From positions 62,001 to 126,000 of the forward strand of contig NZ_LHVE01000010.1 in the NCBI RefSeq assembly GCF_001269655.1: a stretch of DNA of 64,000 nucleotides. Direction: 5' to 3'. The notes under the pieces are model-generated. The model saw only the letters and a list, made by a program, of their open reading frames with translations. It was not told the origin of the DNA and made no database searches. The DNA comes from Pseudomonas thivervalensis. Its GTDB lineage: Bacteria > Pseudomonadota > Gammaproteobacteria > Pseudomonadales > Pseudomonadaceae. This document shows, piece after piece, positions 16,272 to 25,242 of the stretch. A program made the position numbers and the translations under genes. How positions within the stretch are numbered: position 1 is the first letter of the stretch; each line of letters begins with the position of its first letter.

Positions 16272-18641
16272 CTACAGGGTCAGAAACAGCGCGGAGGTCC
16301 AGACCCGCGATTGATCCCGCTGGCGGGCGCAGATGAACAAGGGATGTTCACGCCCGGGGTCAAGCCCCAAGCGGGCCAGTTCGATCTTGCCCTGCAATTC
16401 ACGGGGCAACGGCGCAGCGGTCATCCGTTCCAAAGACATCTTCAACTCCGCGCCCGGCAACGCTTCGACCACTTGCGAGCGCGCCAGCAGCTCATCGCCG
16501 GACAGCGCCATCACCACCGTCGGCGCATGTACGTAAGGTTGCGGTTCGGACGGGTCGCCGACCTTGACGTAGTTGTCGATACGGCTGTGGATCTGCAGCG
16601 TGGCGCCGGCCAGTTGCGACAGGTCGATTTCGATGCTGTCGGTATCGCCGTTGGTGTCGGTGCGAAACGCCAGGACCGTTGCGTCCTTGCGCCATACCGT
16701 CTGTTCGGGATGATCGAGGCCCAAGGCGCGAAAGCCATTGATGACCGCGCCGGTGATGCGGATCTCGCCGGTCCAGTAAGCGCCGCGGTAACGGTCCTTG
16801 ATCCGTGCTCCGCCCAGGCGCAAGCGAATGCGCTGTGCAGAAAAACCAAGTTCTTGATGCAAGTTGCGCGACCAGATCAACTGGTCGCCATCGAACAGAT
16901 CGACCTGCTCCCAACCCGCCTCCCCCAACAGTCGATAATCCAGGGAGGCATTCGAATCGGCAGCGAAGACTTCACCCATGAAGTGCTGGCCCTGGCGCAG
17001 GCTGGCGAACGAACGTTCCCCGGTCGTGGCAAAGGTGCGGCGGGCGCGCAAGGCCTTGCCGACGCTGGCGCGGTCGAACGCCTCGGCGACAACGCCGGTC
17101 AGCCCGCCGCGAGAGCCGAACACCGCCGTGGCCGGAACGCCGCCACCGCAGCGCCCCTGGTGTTCATCACTGTTCGCGGCAGCGCCGACCCGATAGCCGC
17201 GCTGCAGCGCTTCGGCGTAGACCCAATGGAACTGGCCCCAGGCCGAGCCGACCTCGATCAGCCGTTCGAGCTCCGGGTGATGCCAGTCGAGGTTACAACG
17301 GCGTCCGCCGACGTGAGGCATCATCAGATGACCTTCCGGGTCCTTGGCATAGGCGGCGTACAGCTCGTCCACCGGCCAGGCGCCCGGCTTGATGGTGCCG
17401 GCAGTGAACTCGTTCCATTCGAAGGAACGCACCAGTCGCCCTTGATTGTCGAAAGGGAATTCGGGTTTGCGGTCATGCAGAAAGACGACGTTGCGGTCGC
17501 CACCCGCACAGGAGTTACCGCACCATTCGGTGCCGGGGTAACAGACGAATCGGCCCGGCTCATTGAGTTCATGGATCAGCTTGACCGCCTGGTCCCAGCG
17601 CTGCTCGGTAATATTGAAGTCGTTGGCGGTGTAGCCGAGGACGTCGAGCCCGGCGACATCGCGGCCGTAGCTGAGGTTGTACAGGGTATCGTTGGTGCCC
17701 ACCGTGTCATCGGAATGCACGTGCAGGTCGGCGTAGAGCGGGCGCAGCGCAGTACCGGCCGGATCGACCGTGACGAAGGCCTGGGCACCGTCGACAAACG
17801 GCGCCGCCACCTTGGCGGACAAACGCCACTCGCCCACCGCGCCTAGGTCGAGGCCCTCGAGCCGGGCCGTCGCCCAACCTTCGGATGCCAACGCGAACGG
17901 CTGCTGGCGCTCGCCCCCCTCCGGGTCAACCAGGGTCAAGACACCCGCGAGCGGCAAGTTTCGGCAGGTGTTGCCCCAGGCATCGTCCACCCGCAACAGC
18001 ACATCGAACGCTTCACCGGCGCTGACCAGTCGCGGCACGATCACCTGCACGCGCTGCGCCGGACCCGGCACGATGTCCAACAAGGGATCGCCCGGCACCT
18101 CGGCAAATTTCGAACTGCCCAACGGGTCGATGAACAGGCGGAAACGGAAGTCCTTCTCGACGAAGCTCTGCACCCGCGTCCCCGCCCCGCCCTGGCGTCG
18201 GTCGCCCAGGCGAATGATGACTTTGTCGCCCGGGTTCAGGTAACCGTCGATGATGTCGATGATGATCGCTTTCTGGAACGGCCGCTCGTGGCCCTTCTGG
18301 TCGAAGCGCACTTTCAAATGCTGCACCGTGGCCGGGCTCTGGCCGGGAACCAGCTCACCGGCCTGGTATTCGGCGCTGACATAGTTGGGACCGGCCGGGT
18401 TCGAGGTCTGGAACAAGGCCCAGTCGGAATAGAACTTGAAGGCCAGCTTGAGCCACGCACCGTCGGCCAGGCCGCTGCCACCGACCTCGTAGACCAGGGT
18501 GATTTCATCCCACTGCCCGGCGACCAGCGTGTCACGGTCGCAGTGGATACTGCCCAGGAACGGACGTTGCTTGTTGCGTTCGTACAGGCCTTGCGGGGCG
18601 ATGTAGTGCCCGGCTTCGCGGGGATCGAAAACGTTACTCAC
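16272..18641 (-). CDS. DUF3604 protein with a PHP-like metal-binding region
   Basis: 789 residues from a GTG at 18641 behind GAGGTGTC, giving MSNVFDPREAG; an ATG at 18665 would add eight residues. Residues about 280-560 carry histidine motifs of PHP-type metallohydrolases: LYADLHVHSDD, LMMPHVGGRRCNLDWHHPE and ANSDEHQGRCGG. This layout is that of the uncharacterised DUF3604 family. No signal peptide, so it should be cytoplasmic. It is the last gene of the ABC importer operon (63 bases after the permease), so it probably processes the imported compound, perhaps by hydrolysis. The substrate is not known; the importer subtype suggests a small sulfonate-like or aromatic acid molecule. Confidence 0.8.
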   Translation of the reverse strand: MSNVFDPREAGHYIAPQGLYERNKQRPFLGSIHCDRDTLVAGQWDEITLVYEVGGSGLADGAWLKLAFKFYSDWALFQTSNPAGPNYVSAEYQAGELVPGQSPATVQHLKVRFDQKGHERPFQKAIIIDIIDGYLNPGDKVIIRLGDRRQGGAGTRVQSFVEKDFRFRLFIDPLGSSKFAEVPGDPLLDIVPGPAQRVQVIVPRLVSAGEAFDVLLRVDDAWGNTCRNLPLAGVLTLVDPEGGERQQPFALASEGWATARLEGLDLGAVGEWRLSAKVAAPFVDGAQAFVTVDPAGTALRPLYADLHVHSDDTVGTNDTLYNLSYGRDVAGLDVLGYTANDFNITEQRWDQAVKLIHELNEPGRFVCYPGTEWCGNSCAGGDRNVVFLHDRKPEFPFDNQGRLVRSFEWNEFTAGTIKPGAWPVDELYAAYAKDPEGHLMMPHVGGRRCNLDWHHPELERLIEVGSAWGQFHWVYAEALQRGYRVGAAANSDEHQGRCGGGVPATAVFGSRGGLTGVVAEAFDRASVGKALRARRTFATTGERSFASLRQGQHFMGEVFAADSNASLDYRLLGEAGWEQVDLFDGDQLIWSRNLHQELGFSAQRIRLRLGGARIKDRYRGAYWTGEIRITGAVINGFRALGLDHPEQTVWRKDATVLAFRTDTNGDTDSIEIDLSQLAGATLQIHSRIDNYVKVGDPSEPQPYVHAPTVVMALSGDELLARSQVVEALPGAELKMSLERMTAAPLPRELQGKIELARLGLDPGREHPLFICARQRDQSRVWTSALFLTL

Positions 18642-18704
18642 ATGACACCTCGTGCAGTGGTCCACTGAAGGTTTGAAGGGGGGAGCGAAGGCAACGGACG
18701 GTGC

Positions 18705-19454
18705 TTATTGCACGCGCCATTTCTGGTAGTGACGCTCGATGCGCCGGAACACGAAGCTCTCCATGAGCCAGGCAATCAGGCCGATCACGACAATGCCCAG
18801 CAGCACCTGGCTGCTGTTGCCGATCTGCCCGCCCGTGGCGACCATCCAGCCGATGCCCTGGGAGGCGCCGATCATTTCCGCCGCGACCAGCGCCCGCCAG
18901 CCCTGACTGAAGCCGATGCGCAAAGCGGCGGTCACGAACGGCAACGAGGCCGGCAAGTAGACGCGGGCCAACAGTTGCCAGGCGTTGGCACCCAGCGTCC
19001 GTGCCGCGCGGACTTCACCGCCGCGGATGCCCTGCACGCCCTCCTGAATCGTCACCGCCATGGGGAACATCGCGGCAATGAAAATCACCAGCACGATGGA
19101 GACATAGCCCAGGCCGAAAATGATCATGATCAGCGGCGCCCAGGCAATCGGCGGGATGGCCATGAACAGGCTGTTGAGCGGCGAGATGAAATCGCGAAAG
19201 CGCGCGGACAGGCCAGCAGCCGTACCCAGCAGGAGCGCAACGATCACGGCAGCGAAAAAACCACCCAGCTCTTCCAACACGCTGGCCTGCAGGTGCTGCC
19301 ACAGCGAACGGTCACCCAGCCAGCGCAGCGCCTCGCGGGCAACGTCCCAGGGCTGCGGCAGAATGTAAGTGGGAAAGCGGCTCGCCAGGGCGATCCAGAT
19401 CAACAACAGGCATGGCAGCGACGCCCATCCCCAATTCGGTTTTGGCAAGGACAT
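18705..19454 (-). CDS. ABC transporter permease, NitT/TauT (SsuC-like) family
   Basis: 249 residues with about six hydrophobic segments and the family's EAA-type cytoplasmic loop near GVQGIRGGEVRAARTLGANAW, LPASLPFVTAALRIGFSQGWRALVAAEM. Comparable in length to SsuC/TauC. It starts 7 bases after the stop of the binding protein. With the ATPase and binding protein it forms an inner-membrane importer. The substrate class (sulfonate, taurine, nitrate or related) cannot be resolved. Confidence 0.9.
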   Translation of the reverse strand: MSLPKPNWGWASLPCLLLIWIALASRFPTYILPQPWDVAREALRWLGDRSLWQHLQASVLEELGGFFAAVIVALLLGTAAGLSARFRDFISPLNSLFMAIPPIAWAPLIMIIFGLGYVSIVLVIFIAAMFPMAVTIQEGVQGIRGGEVRAARTLGANAWQLLARVYLPASLPFVTAALRIGFSQGWRALVAAEMIGASQGIGWMVATGGQIGNSSQVLLGIVVIGLIAWLMESFVFRRIERHYQKWRVQ

Positions 19455-19461
19455 GGCGGAC

Positions 19462-20463
19462 TCAGTGCGCGGCTTTTTCCAGGTAGGAGGTGTCCACGAT
19501 CTGTTCGGTCTTGAGCGTGGTGTCGATAAAACCCAGGTCGTGGGAGTAATCCATCAGGCGCTGGATGAACTGGATGTCCGACGCCTGCAAATCGGCCGAC
19601 CAGCCCAGTCGGGTTCGGGCCTGGGCAACGATGGCCTCCGGCGCGATGGTCGTGCCGTCAATGCCTTGCACCGCTTCGAGCTTGAAGGCCTCGGCGATGA
19701 GCCGGTTCGACTCGTCGGGATGTTCATTGAGGAAAGCGATGGCCTTGCGATGGGCGCGCAACAGCTTCACCACATCCTCAGGGCGCTCCTGCAAGGTTTT
19801 CGGCAAGGCAATCACGACGTACCACGGGTACTGCGGCAGCGCCTGGTTGACGTCCAGCAGGATCCGGCTCGAACCGCGCAACACCGACTGGCTGACGAAG
19901 GGTTCCCAGGAAAATGCCGCGTCGACGATGCCACGCTCGAGGGCGGCGTTCATGTTGCCCGGCGGCATGTCGACGATGTCCAGGTCCTTGTCGGGATCGA
20001 GCCCGGCCTTTTCCTTCAGGACATAACCGCGCAGGAGCACATCCATGCCACTGCCCTTCTTGACCCCGGCGAGCTTTTTGCCCTTGAGCGCTTGGAGGTC
20101 GGTGATCGGGCTCTCGGCGTCGACAATCACCGCGGCCTGGCCGTAATTGACCTTCGCCAGGATCCGGCTTTGCAGCCCGCGGGAAAACCATTGGTACACC
20201 GGCGGGGTGCCGACATAGGCCACGTCCAGTTCACCGGCGGCCAGTGCCTGCTGGATCACCGGGCCATCGCCCAACGCCCTGAGCTCGACATTCAGGCCTT
20301 CCTCACGGTAGTAACCCTGTTTGTCGGCGATCAGCGCCGGGGCGTTGGCCATGGCGAAGACATAGCCCACGCGCAAGGGTTTGTCTTCGCCCGCCACGGC
20401 GGACGCGCTGCCGGCCAACGTGGCAGCGGACAAGGTAAAGGCAAGCAGCGAACGTTTGATCAT
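19462..20463 (-). CDS. ABC transporter substrate-binding protein, NitT/TauT (SsuA/NMT1) family
   Basis: 333 residues. A clear signal peptide (MIKRSLLAFTLSAATLAGSASAVA) marks it as periplasmic. The body matches the SsuA/TauA type: LRVGYVFAMANAPALIADKQGYYREEGLNVEL, then GELDVAYVGTPPVYQWFS and LKGKKLAGVKKGSGMDVLLRG. Its ATG overlaps the ATPase stop (ATGA). It captures the substrate for the permease downstream. The family binds sulfonates, taurine, nitrate, pyrimidine precursors or aromatic acids. Confidence 0.9.
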   Translation of the reverse strand: MIKRSLLAFTLSAATLAGSASAVAGEDKPLRVGYVFAMANAPALIADKQGYYREEGLNVELRALGDGPVIQQALAAGELDVAYVGTPPVYQWFSRGLQSRILAKVNYGQAAVIVDAESPITDLQALKGKKLAGVKKGSGMDVLLRGYVLKEKAGLDPDKDLDIVDMPPGNMNAALERGIVDAAFSWEPFVSQSVLRGSSRILLDVNQALPQYPWYVVIALPKTLQERPEDVVKLLRAHRKAIAFLNEHPDESNRLIAEAFKLEAVQGIDGTTIAPEAIVAQARTRLGWSADLQASDIQFIQRLMDYSHDLGFIDTTLKTEQIVDTSYLEKAAH

Positions 20464-21299
20464 GCTGTCAGCTCAAGTCGAGGGGTGGGGTAAACCGTGG
20501 CGTCGCCCGCGTCCATCACCTGGGCGATGCGCGTCATCAGCTCATTGCGGTAATCGAGGAACGCCGGCAGGCGGCGGGTTTTCAGGTTGCTGCGCGGACG
20601 TGGCAGCTGGATTTCCAGCTCGCTGTGAATGCCTCCCGGCGCGATGCTGAGCACGATGACCCGATCGGCCAGGAACACCGCCTCGTCAATGTCGTGGGTA
20701 ATGAACAACACCGTCTGGCCCAGTTCGGCCCAGATGCGCAAGGTCTCTTCGTTCATGCTGTTGCGGCTGATGGCATCGAGCGCGGCGAACGGCTCGTCCA
20801 TCAGCAACACACTGGGTTCCAGTGCCAGGGTCCGGGCCAGGGAGACGCGCTGTTGCATGCCGCCGGAAAGCTGGTGCGGCAGCCGATGCGCGGCACTCTC
20901 CAGACCGACCAGGCGCAGGTACTGCAACGCCTGGGCGCGCTGTTGCGATGCGTCGGTGCGAGCGCTCATCCGCAGACCGAAACGGACGTTTTCCAATGCG
21001 CTCAACCAGGGAAATAATTGCGGCGCCTGGAACACATAGCCCAACTCCGAACGCTCCGGACGCACCGCGGTCTGGTTGATGGTGATGCGGCCACTTTGCG
21101 GTTGTACGAAACCTGACAACAGGTTCAGCAAGGTGGTTTTCCCACAGCCGGATGGCCCCAGGATCGCGACGAACTCACCGGGCCTGGCGTTCAGGCTGAA
21201 AGAAGAAAACACGCGGTGCCCATTGGGGTAACTGAAGCTGATGTCATCGACCGCCAGGGCATCGGCTTGCGGCGGTACATAAGGAAAGGTGTTGAGCAT
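20460..21299 (-). CDS. ABC transporter ATPase, NitT/TauT (SsuB/TauB) family
   Basis: 279 residues from the ATG at 21299; ATGs at 21341 and 21368 extend the frame, but the 21341 start lies inside a palindromic operator-like sequence, and none has a good ribosome site. Motifs: Walker A GPSGCGKTT, Q-loop VFQAPQLFPWLSALENV, signature LSGGMQQRVSLARTL, Walker B VLLMDEPFAALD, switch His in FITHDIDEA. First gene of the importer/DUF3604 operon, divergent from the GntR regulator at 21434. Confidence 0.9.
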   Translation of the reverse strand: MLNTFPYVPPQADALAVDDISFSYPNGHRVFSSFSLNARPGEFVAILGPSGCGKTTLLNLLSGFVQPQSGRITINQTAVRPERSELGYVFQAPQLFPWLSALENVRFGLRMSARTDASQQRAQALQYLRLVGLESAAHRLPHQLSGGMQQRVSLARTLALEPSVLLMDEPFAALDAISRNSMNEETLRIWAELGQTVLFITHDIDEAVFLADRVIVLSIAPGGIHSELEIQLPRPRSNLKTRRLPAFLDYRNELMTRIAQVMDAGDATVYPTPRLELTA

Positions 21300-21338
21300 G
21301 GCAAGTGTCGTCAGGTCGTTTACAATGGGAATGCCTGA

Positions 21339-21358
21339 CATAATACGTATTAATACAA
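21339..21358. promoter_or_regulatory. Overlapping palindromes, candidate GntR operator
   Basis: The divergent region carries TAATACGTATTA (21341-21352, perfect) overlapping GTATTAATAC (21347-21356, perfect). The position between two divergent starts (21299 on -, 21434 on +) fits an operator for the adjacent GntR regulator controlling both itself and the transporter. Confidence 0.5.
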
Positions 21359-21433
21359 GCAGTCCCAATAACCTATTTTTATAACCTTAGAAGTGAAGGC
21401 ACACCGCCCCACTCAAGGCCATGGAAGCTGACA

Positions 21434-22177
21434 GTGTCCACCTCTATTCTTCGCGACAGCAGCACCTCGCTCTATGAACAGATCGCCCATCAACTGTTGG
21501 AAGAAATCCAGCGCGGCGACTACGAACCCAGCGGCAAGCTACCGTCCGAGGCGCAACTGGGCGAACGGTTCGGGGTGAGCCGCGTCACGGTTCGCCTGGC
21601 CGTGGGCAAGCTCAGCGACGACGGCGTGGTGGAGCGCAAGCAAGGCAAAGGCACCTTCGTGGCGGCCAAGCAGGTACGTCACGGCCTGGATGCATTGCGC
21701 AGTTTTCATGAGGCGTTGTTGCTGCAAGGGCTGCAACCGAGCATGCAGGTGCTCAGCCATACCCTGCAGCCCGTTCCAGAAGCGCTGCGGGGTTTGTTTG
21801 AAGAAGCAGACGACTGCCTGCTCCTGGAGCGTCTGCACTTCGTCGATGACGAGCCCATCGCGTTGGGACGCAGTCACCTGCCGGCAGCGTTGGCCAGCGT
21901 GGCCTGGGCTGAAGTCGAACATCAGCCGATCTATTCCATACTCGAGTCGATCACCGGGCTGGCGGTCACCCGCGCCGACCTGGCCATCCGTGCGCAGGAA
22001 GCCGACAAAAACCTGGCCAGCGCGCTGCATGTCAAACGCGGCGCCGCGTTGCTGGTCATGGAGCGCACGTCCTATTTCGCCGACGGCCGCTGCTGCGACC
22101 GCACGACGTTTTTCATCCGCCCGGAACGTTATGCCTTCGTGCTCAGTGGGGTGTTCAAATCCAATCCGAGCAGTTGA
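21434..22177 (+). CDS. GntR/HutC-type transcriptional regulator (UTRA domain)
   Basis: 247 residues from GTG 21434 (GGAAG upstream). The N-terminal winged helix (SLYEQIAHQLLEEIQRGDYEPSGKLPSEAQLGERFGVSRVTVRLAVGKL) is typical GntR, followed by KGTFVA and a UTRA effector domain (LLLERLHFVDDEPIALGRSHLP, VMERTSYFADGRCCDRTTFFIRPERYAF). It is divergent from the NitT/TauT-type importer and DUF3604 operon and is most simply its repressor, released by the imported compound or a product. It is convergent with the other GntR gene at 22273. Confidence 0.92.
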   Translation: MSTSILRDSSTSLYEQIAHQLLEEIQRGDYEPSGKLPSEAQLGERFGVSRVTVRLAVGKLSDDGVVERKQGKGTFVAAKQVRHGLDALRSFHEALLLQGLQPSMQVLSHTLQPVPEALRGLFEEADDCLLLERLHFVDDEPIALGRSHLPAALASVAWAEVEHQPIYSILESITGLAVTRADLAIRAQEADKNLASALHVKRGAALLVMERTSYFADGRCCDRTTFFIRPERYAFVLSGVFKSNPSS

Positions 22178-22272
22178 GGGATTGGGCTTGGTCCTGCATC
22201 GCTGCCAACTGAACCACCGCCATCGCGAGCATATCCAACCTCGATCTCGAACAATGACCTGAAACCACCACT

Positions 22273-23064
22273 TCAATGATCGCTATGAAGGCTATTGACC
22301 CGACTGTCCGCCAGCTTGAACACCACGCGCTGAGGGTGGTTGATCGAGACCAGGTATTCCACGGGCTGCCCTTGGCGGTCGAAGATCACGCCCCGGTAGA
22401 CCAGCGCGGCCGTCCCGGGCTCGACGTCGAGCAAGCGCGCCTCCTGGTCGTTCATCGTGGCGATGCTCAGCGTGCCCTCGTCACTCTCTATTTCGATCTG
22501 GTAGCGCGATAACAACAACGCATACAACGAGGCCCCCTCGATCAGGTCTGCCGCCACCAGGTCCGGTGCGCGGGCGACCGGAATGTAGCTGGTCTCGATG
22601 CAGAATGGCTTCTGATCCACGGTGCGCAGGCGCCTGATGGTCAGCAACGTGTCGCCTTCCTGGATCTTCAGCAGTTTCGCCACCCGGGCACTGGCCTGGG
22701 TTTGTTCAAAGTAGAGCAGCTTACTGCCCGGCCTGGCCCCCGCTTGCTCGACCACTTCGGCGATGCCTTTGCGGGCCACGGTATTGAGTGGCCGCTCGAC
22801 ACCTGGGGCGGTCACGAAGGTGCCGCGGTTGCCCCGGCGCTCCAGGACTCCACGATCGATCAGCGTTTGCAGGGCCTTTCGCAGCGTCATCCGGCTGATG
22901 CCCAAGTGCTCGGCCAGGTCCCGCTCCGCCGGAATCCGCTCGGTTGGCCCGAACTCCGGGCGCTCCAGCATTTCCAGCAGCGCCTGGACGGCCTGCCAGG
23001 CCACCTGCTTGCGTTCGGGCGCCAGGAGCGCCACATCGGAGGATTTGGAAGGAAGCACTTTCAT
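22273..23064 (-). CDS. GntR/HutC-type regulator of the deglycase/kinase cluster
   Basis: 263 residues; ATG 23064 follows AGGATG. GntR winged helix (IPAERDLAEHLGISRMTLRKALQTLIDRGVLERRGNRGTFV) then a UTRA domain (LLTIRRLRTVDQKPFCIETSYIP, VYRGVIFDRQGQPVEYLVSINHPQRVVFKL). Divergent from the SIS/PfkB/transport genes that begin at 23312, so probably their repressor, sensing a phosphorylated sugar-amine intermediate as FrlR-like regulators do. TGGTNTA-type half-sites lie in the shared promoter region. Confidence 0.92.
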   Translation of the reverse strand: MKVLPSKSSDVALLAPERKQVAWQAVQALLEMLERPEFGPTERIPAERDLAEHLGISRMTLRKALQTLIDRGVLERRGNRGTFVTAPGVERPLNTVARKGIAEVVEQAGARPGSKLLYFEQTQASARVAKLLKIQEGDTLLTIRRLRTVDQKPFCIETSYIPVARAPDLVAADLIEGASLYALLLSRYQIEIESDEGTLSIATMNDQEARLLDVEPGTAALVYRGVIFDRQGQPVEYLVSINHPQRVVFKLADSRVNSLHSDH

Positions 23065-23311
23065 GGTCTACATCCTGGATTTATTTTTTTGCCACGGCGT
23101 TGCAACACTACCTTCCGGAAACCGTCGCAAACCCGCAAGTTTGATAATGAGAACAAAAAAAGGCCCAGCGCCTACCTTGAAAACCGCGCTGGAAGCGCAT
23201 TAGACCATGGGGGAAAATTCTTGTAATGGTATTTTTCATGGTATAGCTTTTGGTCTAAATGGTGTTCATGAACCGCAACATGAACACCGTAACAAAGCCC
23301 CAGGAGCTCAC
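23064..23311. promoter_or_regulatory. Divergent promoter region with TGGTNTA half-sites
   Basis: 248 bases between the GntR gene and the SIS gene. Half-sites resembling the HutC/NagR/FrlR operator arm are TGGTCTAC (23064-23071), TTAGACCA (23200-23207, inverted), TGGTATAG (23239-23246) and TGGTCTAA (23251-23258). The clustering at 23200-23258, just before the SIS gene, is where a repressor of that operon would bind. Confidence 0.5.
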
Positions 23312-24325
23312 ATGGCGATCCAGTTCAACCGGGAAGCATTCACCACTTCCTTGCAGCAATCCGTGCACATCGTCGACGACGCCCAGCAGTTTGGCCAAGA
23401 GCTGGCCACGCGAATCGACCGCATCTACTTCGTCAGTTGTGGTGCGCCCAACCGCATCATGCTCGGGCTGCAATATTGGCTGGAGCGCTACAGCCATACG
23501 CTGGAAGTGCGCCGTTATTTCCCGGCCGATTTCATGGACATCGATCCGCCGCGCCTGGATGAACGCACGCTGGTGGTGCTCGCCTCCAAGTCCGGGACGA
23601 CCCAGGAAACCATCGCCGCCGCACACTTTCTGCAAGACAAGCCCTGCCTCACCGTCGGCGTGACGCAAACCGCCGAGTTGCCGCTGGCCCAGGCAGTCCA
23701 ACATTGCTTCCTGCTGGGACGTACCGATGAGGCGTACTTCGGTTGCTTCATGATCCTCCAGGCATTGGTCGGCGGGATCCTGGCCAAGCGCGAAGGCTGG
23801 CCACTGCTGGGCAAGCTCACTCGCTCGCTCAAGGCCCTGCCACAGGCGCTGGCCGATGCAGCGATCAACAACGATCGCCGCGCCACCGAAGAGGCACGCC
23901 TGTATAAAGATGATCGCGTGATGTACTTCCTCGCCTCGGGTCCGATGTTCACCACTGCCTATGTATTCGGCGTCTGCGTGGTGATGGAAAGCCAGTGGCT
24001 GCATTGCCTGCCGGTGGAGGCCGCCGAGTTTTTCCATGGCCCGTTCGAAGCCATCGACGCCAGCACCCCGCTGCTCCTGCTGGTGGGCGAAGATCCCAGC
24101 CGGGCACAGATGGAACGCGTCGTGAGTTTCTGCCAGCGCTACACCGAACGGGTCATGGTCTATGACGCCAAGGACTTCCCGATGGAAGGCATCGACCCCG
24201 AAATCCGCGCCATTGTCGCGCCCTACATCGTCGGTATCGCCGTGGAACGCATCGCCGCGCATCTCGCGGTCTGGCACCAGCAGCCGCTGACGACGCGCCG
24301 CTACATGTGGAAAACGGAGTACTGA
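23312..24325 (+). CDS. SIS-domain sugar isomerase/deglycase (FrlB/AgaS-like)
   Basis: 337 residues from ATG 23312 behind AGGAGCTCAC; the open frame extends upstream to 23207. Two SIS domains: RIYFVSCGAPNRIMLGL with LASKSGTTQETIAAA in the first, and YFLASGPMFTTAYVFGV with EAAEFFHGPFEAID in the second. The S-G-T-T-x-E motif contacts the sugar phosphate, and the Glu near EFFHGPFE is the usual base in this family. FrlB-type enzymes split 6-phospho-fructosamines into glucose 6-phosphate and the free amine. The adjacent PfkB kinase and amino-acid-type transporter support that role over a simple GlmS-like isomerase. Confidence 0.85.
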   Translation: MAIQFNREAFTTSLQQSVHIVDDAQQFGQELATRIDRIYFVSCGAPNRIMLGLQYWLERYSHTLEVRRYFPADFMDIDPPRLDERTLVVLASKSGTTQETIAAAHFLQDKPCLTVGVTQTAELPLAQAVQHCFLLGRTDEAYFGCFMILQALVGGILAKREGWPLLGKLTRSLKALPQALADAAINNDRRATEEARLYKDDRVMYFLASGPMFTTAYVFGVCVVMESQWLHCLPVEAAEFFHGPFEAIDASTPLLLLVGEDPSRAQMERVVSFCQRYTERVMVYDAKDFPMEGIDPEIRAIVAPYIVGIAVERIAAHLAVWHQQPLTTRRYMWKTEY

Positions 24326-24327
24326 GC

Positions 24328-25182
24328 ATGGCCAGCCTGATCGCGGTCGGCGACAACACCCTGGATGTCTACCTGGACCGGAACATCGAATACCCCGGAG
24401 GCAACGCCCTCAACGTGTCGGTGTTCGCTGCCCGGCTGGGGGCTCGCAGTGCCTATCTGGGCTGCGTTGGCGATGACCGACACGGCCAGTACCTGCTCGA
24501 TTGCCTGGAACAGGAAGCCGTCGATGCCTTCCGTTGCCGCACGCTGCCGGGGGCCAATGGCTGGGCCTGTGTCGACAGCATCGATGGCGAGCGAGTGTTC
24601 CTCGGCAGCGATCCGGGCGTCTGTCGCCAACTGCGACTCGATGCCGACGACCTGGCCTACCTCGCGAAATTCCCGCTGGCCCACAGCAGCCTCTACAGCG
24701 GTCTTGAAAATCAACTGGCGCAGATTCGCCAGGCCAGTGGCTGCCTGTCATTCGACTTCTCGGACAACTGGGTCGAGTTCGATTGGCAGGCAATGATCCA
24801 GCAGGTGGACATCGCCTTCTTCTCGGCGGCCGACCTGTCATCCAGCGAAGCCCGTGACCTGGCGGATTCGATGCGGGCGATGGGCCCGGCAACGGTGGTC
24901 ATCACCCGCGGCGCCCAAGGCGCCCTCGCGGTCGACGCACAGGGCGTACATGAGCAAGCCGCGCGGCCCTGCACGTTCGTCGACAGCATGGGCGCCGGCG
25001 ACGGTTTTATCGCTGCGTTCCTGCTGGCCTGGCAAGCCCGGCACCCCGTTGCCGAGTGCCTGGCGCGGGGCGTCGAGCATGCCGGCAAGGTATGCGGTTG
25101 GGCCGGAGGCTTTGGCCACGGGCAAGCCGTAGACAGCCAACGCACCGAACAACTGAAACACGCCTTGAACATTCAAGGCTGA
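24328..25182 (+). CDS. PfkB-family carbohydrate kinase (FrlD-like)
   Basis: 284 residues from ATG 24328, 2 bases after the SIS stop; a GTG at 24307 would overlap that gene. PfkB features: N-terminal GDNTLDVYLDRN, glycine-rich PGGNALNVSVFAARLG, and the C-terminal catalytic signature DSMGAGDGFIAAFLLA with the base Asp in GAGDG. The length is short for the family but complete. FrlD-like kinases phosphorylate fructosyl-amines at C6 before the SIS deglycase acts. It probably works with the gene before it. Confidence 0.88.
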   Translation: MASLIAVGDNTLDVYLDRNIEYPGGNALNVSVFAARLGARSAYLGCVGDDRHGQYLLDCLEQEAVDAFRCRTLPGANGWACVDSIDGERVFLGSDPGVCRQLRLDADDLAYLAKFPLAHSSLYSGLENQLAQIRQASGCLSFDFSDNWVEFDWQAMIQQVDIAFFSAADLSSSEARDLADSMRAMGPATVVITRGAQGALAVDAQGVHEQAARPCTFVDSMGAGDGFIAAFLLAWQARHPVAECLARGVEHAGKVCGWAGGFGHGQAVDSQRTEQLKHALNIQG

Positions 25183-25242
25183 TGCGTGCCGCCCGGGCCT
25201 CTCCCGGGACGGCTCTACCAACCTGTCGTGGATACCCTGTCG

